From: Planctomycetota bacterium | GTDB lineage: Bacteria; Planctomycetota; Planctomycetia; Planctomycetales; Planctomycetaceae | Length of the DNA: 64,000 bases | Direction of reading: 5' to 3' | NCBI GenBank assembly: GCA_023417655.1 | Contig: JAEZFD010000065.1 | Coordinates: forward strand, 38,498-102,497 | In this document: piece by piece, positions 8,911 to 18,271 of the stretch | Layout: every line of letters starts with the position of its first letter | Position numbering within the stretch: position 1 is the first letter of the stretch | Translations under genes and position numbers: made by a program | The notes under the pieces: generated by a model | Seen by the model: the letters and a program-made list of their open reading frames with translations, nothing else | The model's database searches: none | What the model was told of the DNA's origin: nothing

Positions 8911-10296
8911 ATGACAGCAGCAACCCACATCCGACTCTCGCGCAGGCAGTGGCTCACCCGTGCGGCAGCTGCTGCCGGTTGCGCCCCCTTCATCAACGTC
9001 CGTCATGCCTTTGCGCAGAATCAGGGTCCGAATGAGCGAGTGCGCGTCGCGTTCATCGGCACGGGCAATCAGGGAATGCTGTTGCTCCGGAACGTCCTGA
9101 AGTTCGATCTGGCGGACGTCGTGGCCGTCTGTGACGTCAACGAAGGGAGCTTTGGCTACAAGGAAGAATCTCACTTCTACGGACGCGGACCCGCCCGCAA
9201 GCTGGTGAACGATCATTACTCCGGCACGCGGAAGAAAGGAGAGTGGACCGAGTGTCAGGCGTTCGCTGACTTCCGCAAGGTGCTGGACCTGAAGAACGTG
9301 GATGCAGTTTTTGTGGTTGTGCCGGATCACTGGCATGCCGCTATGACACTGCTGGCCGCACAGGCCGGCAAGCACATCTATTGCGAGAAACCGGCCTCAC
9401 TGCATGTCGCCGAGGGTCGGGAGATGGTCAACGCTGTGCGGAAGCAAAAGATCATCTTCCAGACCGGATCACATGAACGTTCCAACCCTGTCAGCCAGTT
9501 CATCTGTTCCGCGGCACGTTCCGGAAAGATTGGTGAAATCAAACGGGTGATCACCAAGGTCGGTTACAACAACAAGGTCGGCCCCGGCCCGGGGTGGAAG
9601 CCAGAACCGGTTCCTGCGACGTTCGACTATGAGTACTGGCTCGGTCCGGCACCGGATGCCCCTTATCACCACGACCGCTGCTTGTACCGGTTCCGCTTCA
9701 ACTATGACTACTCCGGCGGCCAGATCACCAATTTCGGGGCGCACAGTAACGACATGGCGCACTGGGGGCTGGGTCTGGACGAATCAGGGCCTGTCGAGGT
9801 GGAATGCCTCGACGCGAAGTTCCTGCCTCAAGGAAGTCTGTTCAATACTGCGACCGAAACACGTTTCCGCTGTCGTTACGCCAATGGCGTCGAACTTCTG
9901 TGCGAGAGCGGCCCAGAAATGGTGCAGGTGAGATTCGAAGGGACCGACGGCTGGCTGCAGACTGGCTATAAAGGGACAACTGCGTCTGACCCGGAACTGC
10001 TCAAAGGGCTCCCCAAGAAGAACGGCGAGGACGGCATGGATCCTCACTCCCGCCACATCAAGGATTTCATTGAGTCGGTGAAAGCGGGACGGGATCCCCG
10101 TGGAAAGATCGAAATCGGTCACGCTTCCGCCACGTTGTGCCACCTGGCAAATGTCGCGATCCGACAGTTTCCCGAGTCCGGCCCCGGGCACCTGTTGAAA
10201 TGGGATCCGCAGGCCGAACGATTTACAAACGATCCCTCCGCGAATTCAATGCTGGATGTCACATGGAGGGGAACATGGCAGAACCTCCGTTCCTGA
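8911..10296 (+). CDS. Gfo/Idh/MocA-family oxidoreductase with Tat signal
   Basis: A 461-residue NAD(P)-dependent dehydrogenase-like protein. The N-terminus has a Tat-type signal (LSRRQWLTRAAAAAGCAPFI, twin Arg then hydrophobic stretch), so it would be exported folded with cofactor. The Rossmann motif VAFIGTGNQGM follows at about residue 45, and the family's EKP motif appears in HIYCEKPASLHVAEGREM. The C-terminal half carries a Gfo/Idh C-terminal domain (NFGAHSNDMAHWGLG). Planctomycetes encode dozens of such secreted paralogues, thought to act on sugars or inositols; the substrate here is unknown. ATG 8911 is chosen because AGGA lies 7 bases upstream; a TTG 21 bases earlier is less likely. Confidence 0.9.
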   Translation: MTAATHIRLSRRQWLTRAAAAAGCAPFINVRHAFAQNQGPNERVRVAFIGTGNQGMLLLRNVLKFDLADVVAVCDVNEGSFGYKEESHFYGRGPARKLVNDHYSGTRKKGEWTECQAFADFRKVLDLKNVDAVFVVVPDHWHAAMTLLAAQAGKHIYCEKPASLHVAEGREMVNAVRKQKIIFQTGSHERSNPVSQFICSAARSGKIGEIKRVITKVGYNNKVGPGPGWKPEPVPATFDYEYWLGPAPDAPYHHDRCLYRFRFNYDYSGGQITNFGAHSNDMAHWGLGLDESGPVEVECLDAKFLPQGSLFNTATETRFRCRYANGVELLCESGPEMVQVRFEGTDGWLQTGYKGTTASDPELLKGLPKKNGEDGMDPHSRHIKDFIESVKAGRDPRGKIEIGHASATLCHLANVAIRQFPESGPGHLLKWDPQAERFTNDPSANSMLDVTWRGTWQNLRS

Positions 10297-10537
10297 CTCG
10301 CTCAGGACGTCCGGTCGACCACCTGCATGACGACGAGACTCCCCCAGCGAAATGTCTGCGCAACTGACCGCCGAACCGCACCGGCACTTGGTTGACGGAA
10401 GACGGAAGACTGGTAGTCTCCACGTGTTCGGAATTTCTTCGTGCGATCACCATTATTGAAACAATCGAGTAGGATGCCCGTCGGTACACTCACTGACAGC
10501 ACCTCTGAATCTCCTGTTGTGAACTAAGGACGTAGGC

Positions 10538-11350
10538 ATGGCTGCACGGCTTTCGAAAGTTCTGTTCACGGGGTTAATGGCATGGGGTTGGGGACTGACC
10601 GCTCAGGCGGAAGTTCAGACCAAAGTGATCGACTACAATCATGATGGCCTTCCGATGAAAGGTTATCTCGCCTGGGATGATGCCATCACCGAACCGAGAC
10701 CGGGTGTACTGCTCGTCCATGAATGGTGGGGACTGAATGATTATGCCAAGTCCCGGGCACGCCAACTCGCCTCGCTCGGTTATGTCGCTTTCGCTCTCGA
10801 TATGTATGGAGAAGGCCGCGTCACCGAACACCCAACACAAGCCGCGGAAATGAGTGGAACTGTCCGCTCCAACATTCAGAAGTGGAGAGATCGAGCCCTC
10901 GCCGGTCTGAATGTTCTGAAACAGCAGCCCGGTGTCGACAAGGAAAACCTGGCTGCGATCGGTTATTGCTTCGGCGGTTCAACCGTGCTGCACCTGGCCT
11001 ATATCGATTCCGGTCTCAAAGGAGTCGTCAGCTTCCACGGGGCACTGACACCGCCGCCAGCCGATGCTAAGGTCGGCCCCAAGGTGCTGATCTGTCAGGG
11101 GGGGGCCGATTCCTTCGTCCCGTCCGCAACTGTTGACGCCTTTGCGTTCGGAATGGATCAGGCAAAAGCAAACTATGTGATTGCCATCTTCAGCGGGGCG
11201 AAACACGGCTTCACGAACCCGGATGCCGGACGATATGGAGTCGATGCGTTGGCATATGACGCCGCGGCTGACAAAATGTCATGGTCGATTATGCAGCTGA
11301 TGTTCGACGACATCTTCCCGAAGAAAGCCGGGAAAAACTCGAAGAAGTAA
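10538..11350 (+). CDS. Secreted dienelactone hydrolase-family protein
   Basis: A 270-residue alpha/beta hydrolase of the dienelactone hydrolase family. It has an N-terminal signal peptide (hydrophobic LFTGLMAWGWGL ending at AQA). The catalytic triad is visible: the nucleophile cysteine in GYCFGGST (about residue 147), the acid in CQGGADSFVP and the histidine in AKHGFTNP. The oxyanion segment HEWWGLNDYAKSRARQLAS is typical. A Cys nucleophile points to the DLH subgroup proper. Natural substrate unknown; many planctomycete homologues are generic esterases. AAGGA lies 8 bases ahead of the ATG. It stands alone between the oxidoreductase and the ATPase-like gene; no clear terminator was seen. Confidence 0.92.
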   Translation: MAARLSKVLFTGLMAWGWGLTAQAEVQTKVIDYNHDGLPMKGYLAWDDAITEPRPGVLLVHEWWGLNDYAKSRARQLASLGYVAFALDMYGEGRVTEHPTQAAEMSGTVRSNIQKWRDRALAGLNVLKQQPGVDKENLAAIGYCFGGSTVLHLAYIDSGLKGVVSFHGALTPPPADAKVGPKVLICQGGADSFVPSATVDAFAFGMDQAKANYVIAIFSGAKHGFTNPDAGRYGVDALAYDAAADKMSWSIMQLMFDDIFPKKAGKNSKK

Positions 11351-11552
11351 CTGAACGAAACGGTTCCTTGGAACTGAATGATGCGGGATATCGCCCCGTG
11401 AATCGGGTCACAGGTGCAGCGGGCCTGCCGCACTTTTCGCTTTTGCGACCGTGGACTGAATTTCAATCGCGATCTCGAAAGGTCGAAATCAGTCGAAACG
11501 GAAATCAGGTTGATCCGCCGAAGTTGCCCTTTCTCCCTGCAGGAACAAATCT

Positions 11553-12881
11553 GTGATCTTTGGATTCGGAAGCAACAAGAAGAAATCGGTCAAAGAAGAG
11601 TCTGACGAAGAACAGGAAGAAGAATTTGTCCTGTTTCAGGGAGCCGTCAATGGGAACAATCCTGACCTGACGGCCCACGGGCGTCTTGTTCAGGCCGGAC
11701 TTTTGCCTGCCAAAAAGCTGATCAGCGACGCTCTCGCAGTTCGCGGGGAGATGATTCGACTGGAGCAAAAAGGGCAGGTCGCGATCTCAACGGTCATCAT
11801 TGACTCCGTCGCCGCTGCCCCGACGAAGATGCCTGCCCTGCAAGGTCAGGCCATTATCCAGATGCTCAAGCTTCTGGCCGGACTCGATATCAAATCGAAG
11901 GGCAAACCGCTCGCCGGGGGAATCAAGGCGGAGTACGACGGCAAGACGTACGAACTTCGCATTAACAGCCAGCCCTTGGAAGGGGGACTGGAGCGTCTGG
12001 TCGTTCGTGCTCTGGATCCGGCGATCAAACTCGAAAAGCCCCGCGACGTCGGCTTCAGTGAACCTCTGATCAATCGGGTTCGTGAGCTCTCTTCAAGCAG
12101 AAATGGGCTGATTCTGGCGGCCGGTCCTCCATTCTCCGGGGTCACAACCCTGAAAATGGCGTTGATGAGATGCTCTGACGCCTACATGTACTCGATCTAC
12201 TTCCTCGCGGATGTCGGTCGTGAGATTTCCTATGTGAAAATGTTCCCGGCCAACGAAGGGGACGACCTCGCAAGGACAATGCAGCGTGCCCGACGGGAAG
12301 ACGCTGACATTCTGGTTCTCGATCCGATCGATAATCCAACCGATGCGAAGACCGCCCTGGAGTTCTCAAAAGAGTGCTCCATCGTCACCGACATGTATGC
12401 CAAGGATTCTCCCGAGGCAATTCTGCGACTCGTCAAAGCTGCAGGACCCCAGTTGGTCACCGATCAACTCAAGATGGTCGTCAGCCAGATGTTCATTCGA
12501 GCGCTGTGCAAAACCTGTCGGCGGGCTTACCGTCCGAATCCCGCGTTGCTCGGAAAAATTGGTCTCCCCCCGGAAACCCGGGTGTTGTACCGGCCGACCA
12601 TCGCAGGCGTGACTCAGGCGGAAGAAAACGACAAGAACGCCGAAGAAGAAATTTGCAGCGACTGCAACGGAATTGGCTATAAGGGAAAAATTGCCCTGAT
12701 TGAAGTGATCGAAATGACCGATGGCATCAAACAGGTCATTCTGAAAGGCGGAGACGTCAAAGCCATCCGTGCTCAGGCCCGGGCCGACAAACAGCAGTCA
12801 TTCCATTCGGATGGTTTGCGGGTTGTGGTGGAAGGGAATACTTCCCTTGAGGAACTGCAGCGGGCGTTCCGGTCCACGTGA
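11553..12881 (+). CDS. GspE/PilB-type secretion ATPase with degenerate catalytic motifs
   Basis: A 442-residue member of the type II secretion / type IV pilus ATPase family, starting at GTG. The fold is recognisable: an N-terminal regulatory part, a beta-rich N2-like domain around residues 125-155, a P-loop region (RNGLILAAGPPFSGVTTLKM), and the C-terminal zinc tetracysteine CKTC ... CSDC (residues 319, 322, 368, 371) typical of GspE/PilB. The Walker A is GPPFSGVTT at residues 191-199: the essential lysine is Val197. The Walker B/Asp-box has become ADILVLDPIDNPTDAKTA with no catalytic Glu, and the His-box is MYAKDSPEA. It should therefore not hydrolyse ATP; a structural or regulatory role is likely. 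No other secretion gene is adjacent. Confidence 0.85.
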   Translation: MIFGFGSNKKKSVKEESDEEQEEEFVLFQGAVNGNNPDLTAHGRLVQAGLLPAKKLISDALAVRGEMIRLEQKGQVAISTVIIDSVAAAPTKMPALQGQAIIQMLKLLAGLDIKSKGKPLAGGIKAEYDGKTYELRINSQPLEGGLERLVVRALDPAIKLEKPRDVGFSEPLINRVRELSSSRNGLILAAGPPFSGVTTLKMALMRCSDAYMYSIYFLADVGREISYVKMFPANEGDDLARTMQRARREDADILVLDPIDNPTDAKTALEFSKECSIVTDMYAKDSPEAILRLVKAAGPQLVTDQLKMVVSQMFIRALCKTCRRAYRPNPALLGKIGLPPETRVLYRPTIAGVTQAEENDKNAEEEICSDCNGIGYKGKIALIEVIEMTDGIKQVILKGGDVKAIRAQARADKQQSFHSDGLRVVVEGNTSLEELQRAFRST

Positions 12882-13134
12882 TTCCTGAAAGTGCAATCAT
12901 CCAGCTCAACTTCCGTCCGGTCGACAGAATGCCGGTCGCGAGATGAGTCGAGGAACCGGCAGCTGCGGGACAGTCAAACTGAAACTCTCCCTGTTAAGCC
13001 ACTTGTGTCCGCCCGGAACAGGATTCCAGCGGCTTCCCCTTTTCCAAATCGCAGGCATCCGTGAGAATAGGATGCAGGGTTTGCGCAAAGATCAATCGAA
13101 CTCTCAGTTGCGCAGATTCCTGCGGAGGTGACAC

Positions 13135-14202
13135 TTGGAACTGGACCAATTAATTACAACGAGTGGCGAGTGGCTGCGGGGAACCGGCCCGGAATCTGAC
13201 GTTGTCGTTTCCAGTCGCATTCGACTGGCGCGAAATGTTGCGGGATACCCGTTCCCTCCTCGTGCGGAAGAAAGTGTCCGCAACGAGATCAACTCCATTC
13301 TCCGTGAGCAGATCAGCAAACTGTCCGGAGTTCCGGCGCTGAGTTATGTCGCCGTCGATGATCTCGTCAAAGTGGACCGACAGTTTCTGGTCGAACGGCA
13401 GCTCATCAGCCGTGAACACGCGGAATCGCAGGGGCCTCGCGGAGCCTGCATCGGGCGGCAGGAAACTGTCAGCCTGATGATCAATGAGGAGGATCATCTA
13501 CGGATGCAGGTCCTCCGCAGTGGTTATGCGCTGGAAGACTGTTGGGCCGAGATCAACCGGATCGACGACGAACTCGAACAGCAGATGTCGTTCGCCTTTA
13601 ACGACGAATTCGGCTATCTGACCTCCTGTCCAACGAACGTCGGCACCGGGATGCGGGTCAGCGTGATGCTGCACCTCCCCGCGCTGGTGATGACCAAGGA
13701 GATTCAGAAGGTCTTTCAGGCAATGCACAAGATGAGCCTGGCGGTGCGCGGACTGTACGGCGAAGGCAGCCAGGCCATGGGAGATTTCTATCAGATCTCC
13801 AATCAGGTGACTCTCGGCCGATCAGAAGAGACAATCATTCAGAACGTAAAACGGGTCATTCCTGAAGTGCTCACCTACGAACGGAAAGCACGACAGGCCC
13901 TGATCAAGGACGACCGCCAACGGTTGCATGATCAGGTCTCCCGGGCGATGGGAATTCTCAGCAGTGCCCGCCAGATCTCCACAGAAGAGACGATGGAACT
14001 CCTTTCCAGCGTCCGGATGGGAATCAATCTCGGACTGGTCGATGACATTGCCATCGCCACCGTCAATGAGTTGTGCATTCAAACGCAACCGGCCCACCTG
14101 CAGAAGATTCGCGGCGAGTCACTGGAGTCCTCCGAACGCAATGCAGTGCGAGCGACATTGCTGCGTGATCGGCTAACCGGGAAGCCCCCTTTGCAGAACT
14201 GA
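13135..14202 (+). CDS. mcsB: Protein arginine kinase McsB
   Basis: A 355-residue ATP:guanido phosphotransferase of the McsB class, which phosphorylates arginines on proteins and, in Bacillus-type systems, marks them for ClpC-ClpP degradation. Seen: the ATP-binding SSRIRLARNVAGYPFP start, the NEEDH loop (residues 117-121) holding the catalytic glutamate, the SCPTNVGTGMR segment with the conserved cysteine, and the GEGSQAMGDFYQISNQVTLG block. The start is TTG at 13135: GGAGGTG lies 7 bases upstream and no ATG is available that keeps the family N-terminus. The usual activator McsA and the regulator CtsR are not next to it; the 253-base gap upstream shows no McsA. The methylase gene converges from the other side. 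Confidence 0.95.
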   Translation: MELDQLITTSGEWLRGTGPESDVVVSSRIRLARNVAGYPFPPRAEESVRNEINSILREQISKLSGVPALSYVAVDDLVKVDRQFLVERQLISREHAESQGPRGACIGRQETVSLMINEEDHLRMQVLRSGYALEDCWAEINRIDDELEQQMSFAFNDEFGYLTSCPTNVGTGMRVSVMLHLPALVMTKEIQKVFQAMHKMSLAVRGLYGEGSQAMGDFYQISNQVTLGRSEETIIQNVKRVIPEVLTYERKARQALIKDDRQRLHDQVSRAMGILSSARQISTEETMELLSSVRMGINLGLVDDIAIATVNELCIQTQPAHLQKIRGESLESSERNAVRATLLRDRLTGKPPLQN

Positions 14203-14210
14203 ACGAGCTG

Positions 14211-14260
14211 CTGTGCTGATCGCCGCTGACTGCCTTCGGTCTCAGCGACGTTCGGCACAG
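14211..14260. other. Long bipartite hairpin between convergent genes
   Basis: CTGTGC (14211-14216) pairs with GCACAG (14255-14260) and CGCTGA (14224-14229) with TCAGCG (14242-14247); a TTCG tetraloop-like tip (C-TTCG-G) lies inside. The stem lies in the 76-base gap between the convergent mcsB and methylase genes. There is no T-run on either side, so it is not a classical terminator, but it could slow polymerase or protect 3' ends of both transcripts. Confidence 0.5.
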
Positions 14261-14278
14261 AGTCCCCCTCGTAGATAT

Positions 14279-16636
14279 TCATTCAGGGCAGGGGAGACTC
14301 TGCAAGAACGACTTCCGGATAGTCAGCAGACCGCATCCCATCGAAGACGCATGCAGTTCGGCAAAAACCCGTTCCGCAACAGATGGGCTGTTCAGATAAG
14401 AGCTTAGCTTCTGCAGCTCGGGAACTGAGTCTTGCGGATGGGTGACGGTGTAAGTCGACACCGTCCCGCAGGTCATCCCGGTCTCATCGAACCATGCTTC
14501 GAGTCGACCGTCCGGCCCGGCGACGCCTGCCACGAGAACTTTCGGACGCCGCGCTTCGTCGAGCCTTCGAAGAATTTTCGGGTTCTTCACTCGCGAGGAA
14601 TCAATGACAGGGAAGGCATAATCTCTCTTCAGATACCGACAGCGAACTTTTCCCCACAGGCAGACGTGAGGATTAATCAATCCGGTCGTCACCAGTCGCA
14701 GCCCGGGTGCATCCTTATCATCGCTGATTGCCGACTGGATCTCATAGGCCATCCGCGTCGTCATGCTGGCCGCAATCTCAAACTCGCGAGCCAAAACTCG
14801 GTGCTGAGAGGGATTCTCATCTCCACCATTGTGCGTAATGGCGGTCCACCAGTTGTCCGTCCGAATCTCGACAGTCCGCTCCCTCCCTTGATACCTGATC
14901 ACCGTCTGTTGGCGGTCTGACTGACCGAACACAATTGCGACCAGTCGGACATTTGCTTCGGTAAAGGCACTCGATGCCTCGCCGATCTCGATCCGCAGCG
15001 GAGGGCGATTCCGCAGCAGTTCCTGTCTCAGCAACGTCGCCGACCTGGTATTCAAATATGGTCGGGGAAGGAGAATTCCGATGACTCCCGCAGGACGACA
15101 GATCTGGTGGGCGAGTTCCAGAAAGTGAAAGCTGAGATCGGCAGTTCCGTCTAACAACCGGACCGTCGGACGATTCCCATGATGGTTGTGAGGCGTGAGG
15201 GGATGATTGATGACGTTCCGAAACGGCGGGTTTGAAAGAATCAAATCGAAGCCACCTCGTTCCATGAAAACGTCAGGAAACGCTGCCGACCAATCAAAGG
15301 CAAAGTCGTCTGGCAGGTTAACTCGCATCTCCTCAGAGTCAGACTCCCGTGATTGCAGCACCTCCACCGGGCTGACGTTTCCAACTCGCAATTGAGAATT
15401 GAACATCGTCAACGGCAGCCCCTGATCTGCAGCGAGCAGCCATAGCGAGAGACGTGCGATTTCGATTGCCAACGGATCGCGATCCACACCATAAACGCAG
15501 GATGTCGCAACAGCCTGCAGCACAATACGCTCATCAGCACTGGACTGTTCTAAAGAAAGTGAGCGTGTCTCGCCCGCGATTTCTCTGCACGCCTGCATCA
15601 GAAATGCTCCGGATCCGCACGCCTGATCACAAACCTTCAGGCGTAAGAGCTCCGTGCTTTTGCTTGCTCGCACCGCCTCCAAACTGTGACGAACCAGCGG
15701 GGCTGAAAAGTCTCGAGGCGTATAGTGAATCCCATGCGCCGCGCGCTCATGACCTCGGCAAACACTCAGCCGACCTGCTGGGATGATCCCTGGGAGATTC
15801 GGCCTGTCTTCGATGAGCTGTTGCAATGGCTCAATCCGAGCCCATAAGTCGGCATCCCCTGCACACTCATTGCGAAGTCGATCAACAAACTGCTGATCGC
15901 GAGGCCGCTTTGCAATGCGAACCGGCCGCTCCTGAAATTCTCCCAGCTTTGCGGTGACCCTCGCGGCATTCCTTTCTTTACCAGTCGGCGAGGAGAACTG
16001 CAGAGCCGACAGGGGAACAAGAGCGGTCTCCCAGAAACCAAGGCGAACCCGAATGTGTGGTTCTTCGAGTCGGACGACAGAAAGGTCCAGCAGGGATTCA
16101 TAGATTCGGCCAAACTCTTCGGCGGCGGTCGTCCTCCAATTCTCAAAGGACGGGACTAGATCGTCAGTTTGACGTTGTCCGCAAGGTCCCCAACTGAAGA
16201 TCGCCTGCAGCACAAAGCGAAGCGTCAGGTCATCCAGTCCTCCCTGCAGAAAGGGGAAGCGGGTCGCTGAAAACGCCGTCTTCTCCGCCCCGAGGTAAGA
16301 GGAGAATTGCGCATTCAGGAGGTGCTCTGCCTGATCGCGTCCAGCGAGAACATGGTCCTCACGGATCGCACGGTCGAGCTGGTGTAAGATGTCGAGGAAC
16401 GGCGGGCAATCGGCCCGGGATTCGTCCGCGTCAGCCAATTCTCTGATTGCCGCGAAGCAGAGGAATGTCATCCGGAGCAGGGTGGTGAGACATGCCTCCC
16501 GGATCGGCTCCTCTTTAATCCCTTGAAGACGTTGCCCCTTCTCGCGGTCATCCGCGGCCTGCACAGAAAGGAGGACGCGTTCCAGCGCTTCCCGCAGGAG
16601 GTCGCGCGGATCGTCAACTCGTCGGCGTCTGCTCAT
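14279..16636 (-). CDS. Solitary N6-adenine DNA methylase, Eco57I/type IIG-like
   Basis: A 785-residue class gamma-type N6 adenine methyltransferase. Motif I is DQACGSGAF at residues 337-345 (S-adenosylmethionine binding) and the catalytic motif IV is NPPF at 469-472. The segments EEFGRIYESLL (about 174-184) and HGIHYTPRDFSAPLVRHSLE resemble the Eco57I/type IIG methylase family. The C-terminal region (SSRVKNPKILRRLDEARRPK; YLNSPSVAERVFAELHA) resembles a target-recognition segment. I see no PD-(D/E)xK nuclease motif and no restriction gene beside it, so it looks like an orphan methylase or a modification-only remnant. It follows ogt by 10 bases and is likely co-transcribed with it. Confidence 0.85.
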   Translation of the reverse strand: MSRRRRVDDPRDLLREALERVLLSVQAADDREKGQRLQGIKEEPIREACLTTLLRMTFLCFAAIRELADADESRADCPPFLDILHQLDRAIREDHVLAGRDQAEHLLNAQFSSYLGAEKTAFSATRFPFLQGGLDDLTLRFVLQAIFSWGPCGQRQTDDLVPSFENWRTTAAEEFGRIYESLLDLSVVRLEEPHIRVRLGFWETALVPLSALQFSSPTGKERNAARVTAKLGEFQERPVRIAKRPRDQQFVDRLRNECAGDADLWARIEPLQQLIEDRPNLPGIIPAGRLSVCRGHERAAHGIHYTPRDFSAPLVRHSLEAVRASKSTELLRLKVCDQACGSGAFLMQACREIAGETRSLSLEQSSADERIVLQAVATSCVYGVDRDPLAIEIARLSLWLLAADQGLPLTMFNSQLRVGNVSPVEVLQSRESDSEEMRVNLPDDFAFDWSAAFPDVFMERGGFDLILSNPPFRNVINHPLTPHNHHGNRPTVRLLDGTADLSFHFLELAHQICRPAGVIGILLPRPYLNTRSATLLRQELLRNRPPLRIEIGEASSAFTEANVRLVAIVFGQSDRQQTVIRYQGRERTVEIRTDNWWTAITHNGGDENPSQHRVLAREFEIAASMTTRMAYEIQSAISDDKDAPGLRLVTTGLINPHVCLWGKVRCRYLKRDYAFPVIDSSRVKNPKILRRLDEARRPKVLVAGVAGPDGRLEAWFDETGMTCGTVSTYTVTHPQDSVPELQKLSSYLNSPSVAERVFAELHASSMGCGLLTIRKSFLQSLPCPE

Positions 16637-16646
16637 ACTCGGCTTG

Positions 16647-17249
16647 TTACGCCCGGAGCGGAGATCGTTTCCCGCTCCGCTTGGCCCGTTTAGAAAAGAG
16701 TTGTTGCGGCAAATCTCCTGAAGTCGATTCCAGTTGGAGCAGACGGGTTTTCATCGCAAGACCGGAAGGAGCGGAGTAGCCTCCCAGTCGTCCTCCGGCA
16801 CCGAGGACCCGATGGCAGGGAATGACCAGCGGAATTGGGTTCTTGGCCATAATCGAACCGACAGCTCGAGCTGCGCGCGGCTTTCCAGCGGCTTCCGCTA
16901 ATTCTCCATAAGACATCGTCTGACCGTAACCCAGTCGAAGGAGCTTTTCGCGTACCCGTGCTTCAAAAGGAGTGCGATGACGAATATCAAGCGGGATGAT
17001 CTCACCCGGATTGACAGGCAGGCCTCTCGCATAGTCCTGAAGAGAAGTTTCCGCAGCCTTCATCCAGTCCGGCGGAGCAATGGATTTTGCTGTCGGTGGA
17101 GAGGTCGTTGGAAGTGTTGCTCGCGCGGCCTCCTCGGTGGGATGCCCGAATGTCAGAAAAGTCAGTCCTCGCTCAGTCCCCTGAATGGCAAACCATCCCA
17201 GGGCGGAAGGAAAAACACTGGTCGCGACCGGAGTTTGAGGATCGGACAT
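16647..17249 (-). CDS. ogt: Methylated-DNA--protein-cysteine S-methyltransferase (Ogt/MGMT)
   Basis: A 200-residue DNA repair protein that removes alkyl groups from O6-methylguanine by transferring them to its own cysteine, a suicide reaction. The active-site motif PCHRV is at residues 144-148 (Cys145). The preceding GQTMSYGELAEAAGKPRAAR block, the AVGSIMAKNPIPLVIPCH segment and the GGYSAPSGLAMKTRLLQLE asparagine/serine loop all fit. The N-terminal domain is of the usual short MGMT type. The stop codon is 10 bases ahead of the methylase start at 16636, so the two genes almost certainly form one operon. The function is secure. The C-terminus has an extra basic tail (KRAKRSGKR). Confidence 0.95.
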   Translation of the reverse strand: MSDPQTPVATSVFPSALGWFAIQGTERGLTFLTFGHPTEEAARATLPTTSPPTAKSIAPPDWMKAAETSLQDYARGLPVNPGEIIPLDIRHRTPFEARVREKLLRLGYGQTMSYGELAEAAGKPRAARAVGSIMAKNPIPLVIPCHRVLGAGGRLGGYSAPSGLAMKTRLLQLESTSGDLPQQLFSKRAKRSGKRSPLRA

Positions 17250-17457
17250 CGCGGATCTCCAACCCGGCGTCTGAGCCGGATGTGCTGTGACAATCGAGGG
17301 GATTGAACCGGTTCATTTCGATCAAGCGGCCGTCAAGCAGACCGCCGAGAACGATGTCGTCAAAGATGCATTCAGGTTCTGCTGAACATGAGTATAATCA
17401 GAAGGAGTCAGGCATCGCGAACGCGTGCTCAGAAATTGATTCGAAGGCAGGAAAATC

Positions 17458-18201
17458 ATGCAGGAATTTGGCGCGCTCTCGGATGACCAGTTTGTGAATA
17501 TGACTCTCAATACCGAGATGCAGCTCCCGTCGCAGCGGGAAACTGTTCTTGATTTCTTCGGGCGAGTCCAGCGCAGCTATCCGACGATGTGCAATTTCTT
17601 CCAGCGCGGGCCACAGGACTTCGTCCTCGAAGAAGAGAAGGACCCGCAGGGCTATCGCTGGATGCGACTGGAGTCCAAGCGTCTCGCAAGTGGAGTGGTA
17701 AATCCGCCATCGCTTGATGCGGCGATGGAGCAGCACCTGCTTTGTCTGGAGCTGGCTCCGTACATGCTGTCTGTGACTCCACTTGACAGCGAAGCCATCG
17801 ACTTCGTCGTCGGGTTTGATTTCAACTATCGCGGCAACCACGATGAACTCGTCGCGGAAGCACTGGGAATCACGCCAGCTCTCGAAGGCCTGATGGGTAT
17901 CCCCGGTGCGCGACCAATCAAATTTGAACCGTCGCTGACGTTGTTATTGGATGCTGAGGGCCGCCGGCAATGCCGCCTGTTCATTGAAACCCGTACGACG
18001 GCATATCAGGTCCGACGGAATCATTACCCTGATGATGTGATCAGCGTCTACTTCTCAGTGCGGCAATATCGAAACGTGAAGAACGTCGGTTCACTGAAAG
18101 GGACGCTCCAGGAGTTGCGATTTGACGCCGAACGTCTGATCAACGAATACGTCGTGAATCAGATTCTCCGTCCGCTGGCGAGTACGATCTCACGCAAGTA
18201 G
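17458..18201 (+). CDS. Conserved protein of unknown function
   Basis: A 247-residue soluble protein that I do not recognise. It has no signal peptide or membrane segment. The composition is mixed alpha/beta with acidic and aromatic residues (VLDFFGRVQRSYPTMCNFFQ; DFVVGFDFNYRGNHDELVAE; SVYFSVRQYRNVKN). It starts at an ATG with AGGA six to seven bases upstream and has ordinary codon use for its neighbourhood, so it is a real gene rather than a chance frame. It stands alone, convergent with the macro-domain gene and divergent from ogt. A lineage-specific planctomycete family is likely; function not inferable. Confidence 0.85.
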   Translation: MQEFGALSDDQFVNMTLNTEMQLPSQRETVLDFFGRVQRSYPTMCNFFQRGPQDFVLEEEKDPQGYRWMRLESKRLASGVVNPPSLDAAMEQHLLCLELAPYMLSVTPLDSEAIDFVVGFDFNYRGNHDELVAEALGITPALEGLMGIPGARPIKFEPSLTLLLDAEGRRQCRLFIETRTTAYQVRRNHYPDDVISVYFSVRQYRNVKNVGSLKGTLQELRFDAERLINEYVVNQILRPLASTISRK

Positions 18202-18271
18202 CAACCCGACGCAGCAATTCTCTGTTCGGTCTGTTCGTGACAAGGGCCAACTTATCCGCCCATCAGGAACG

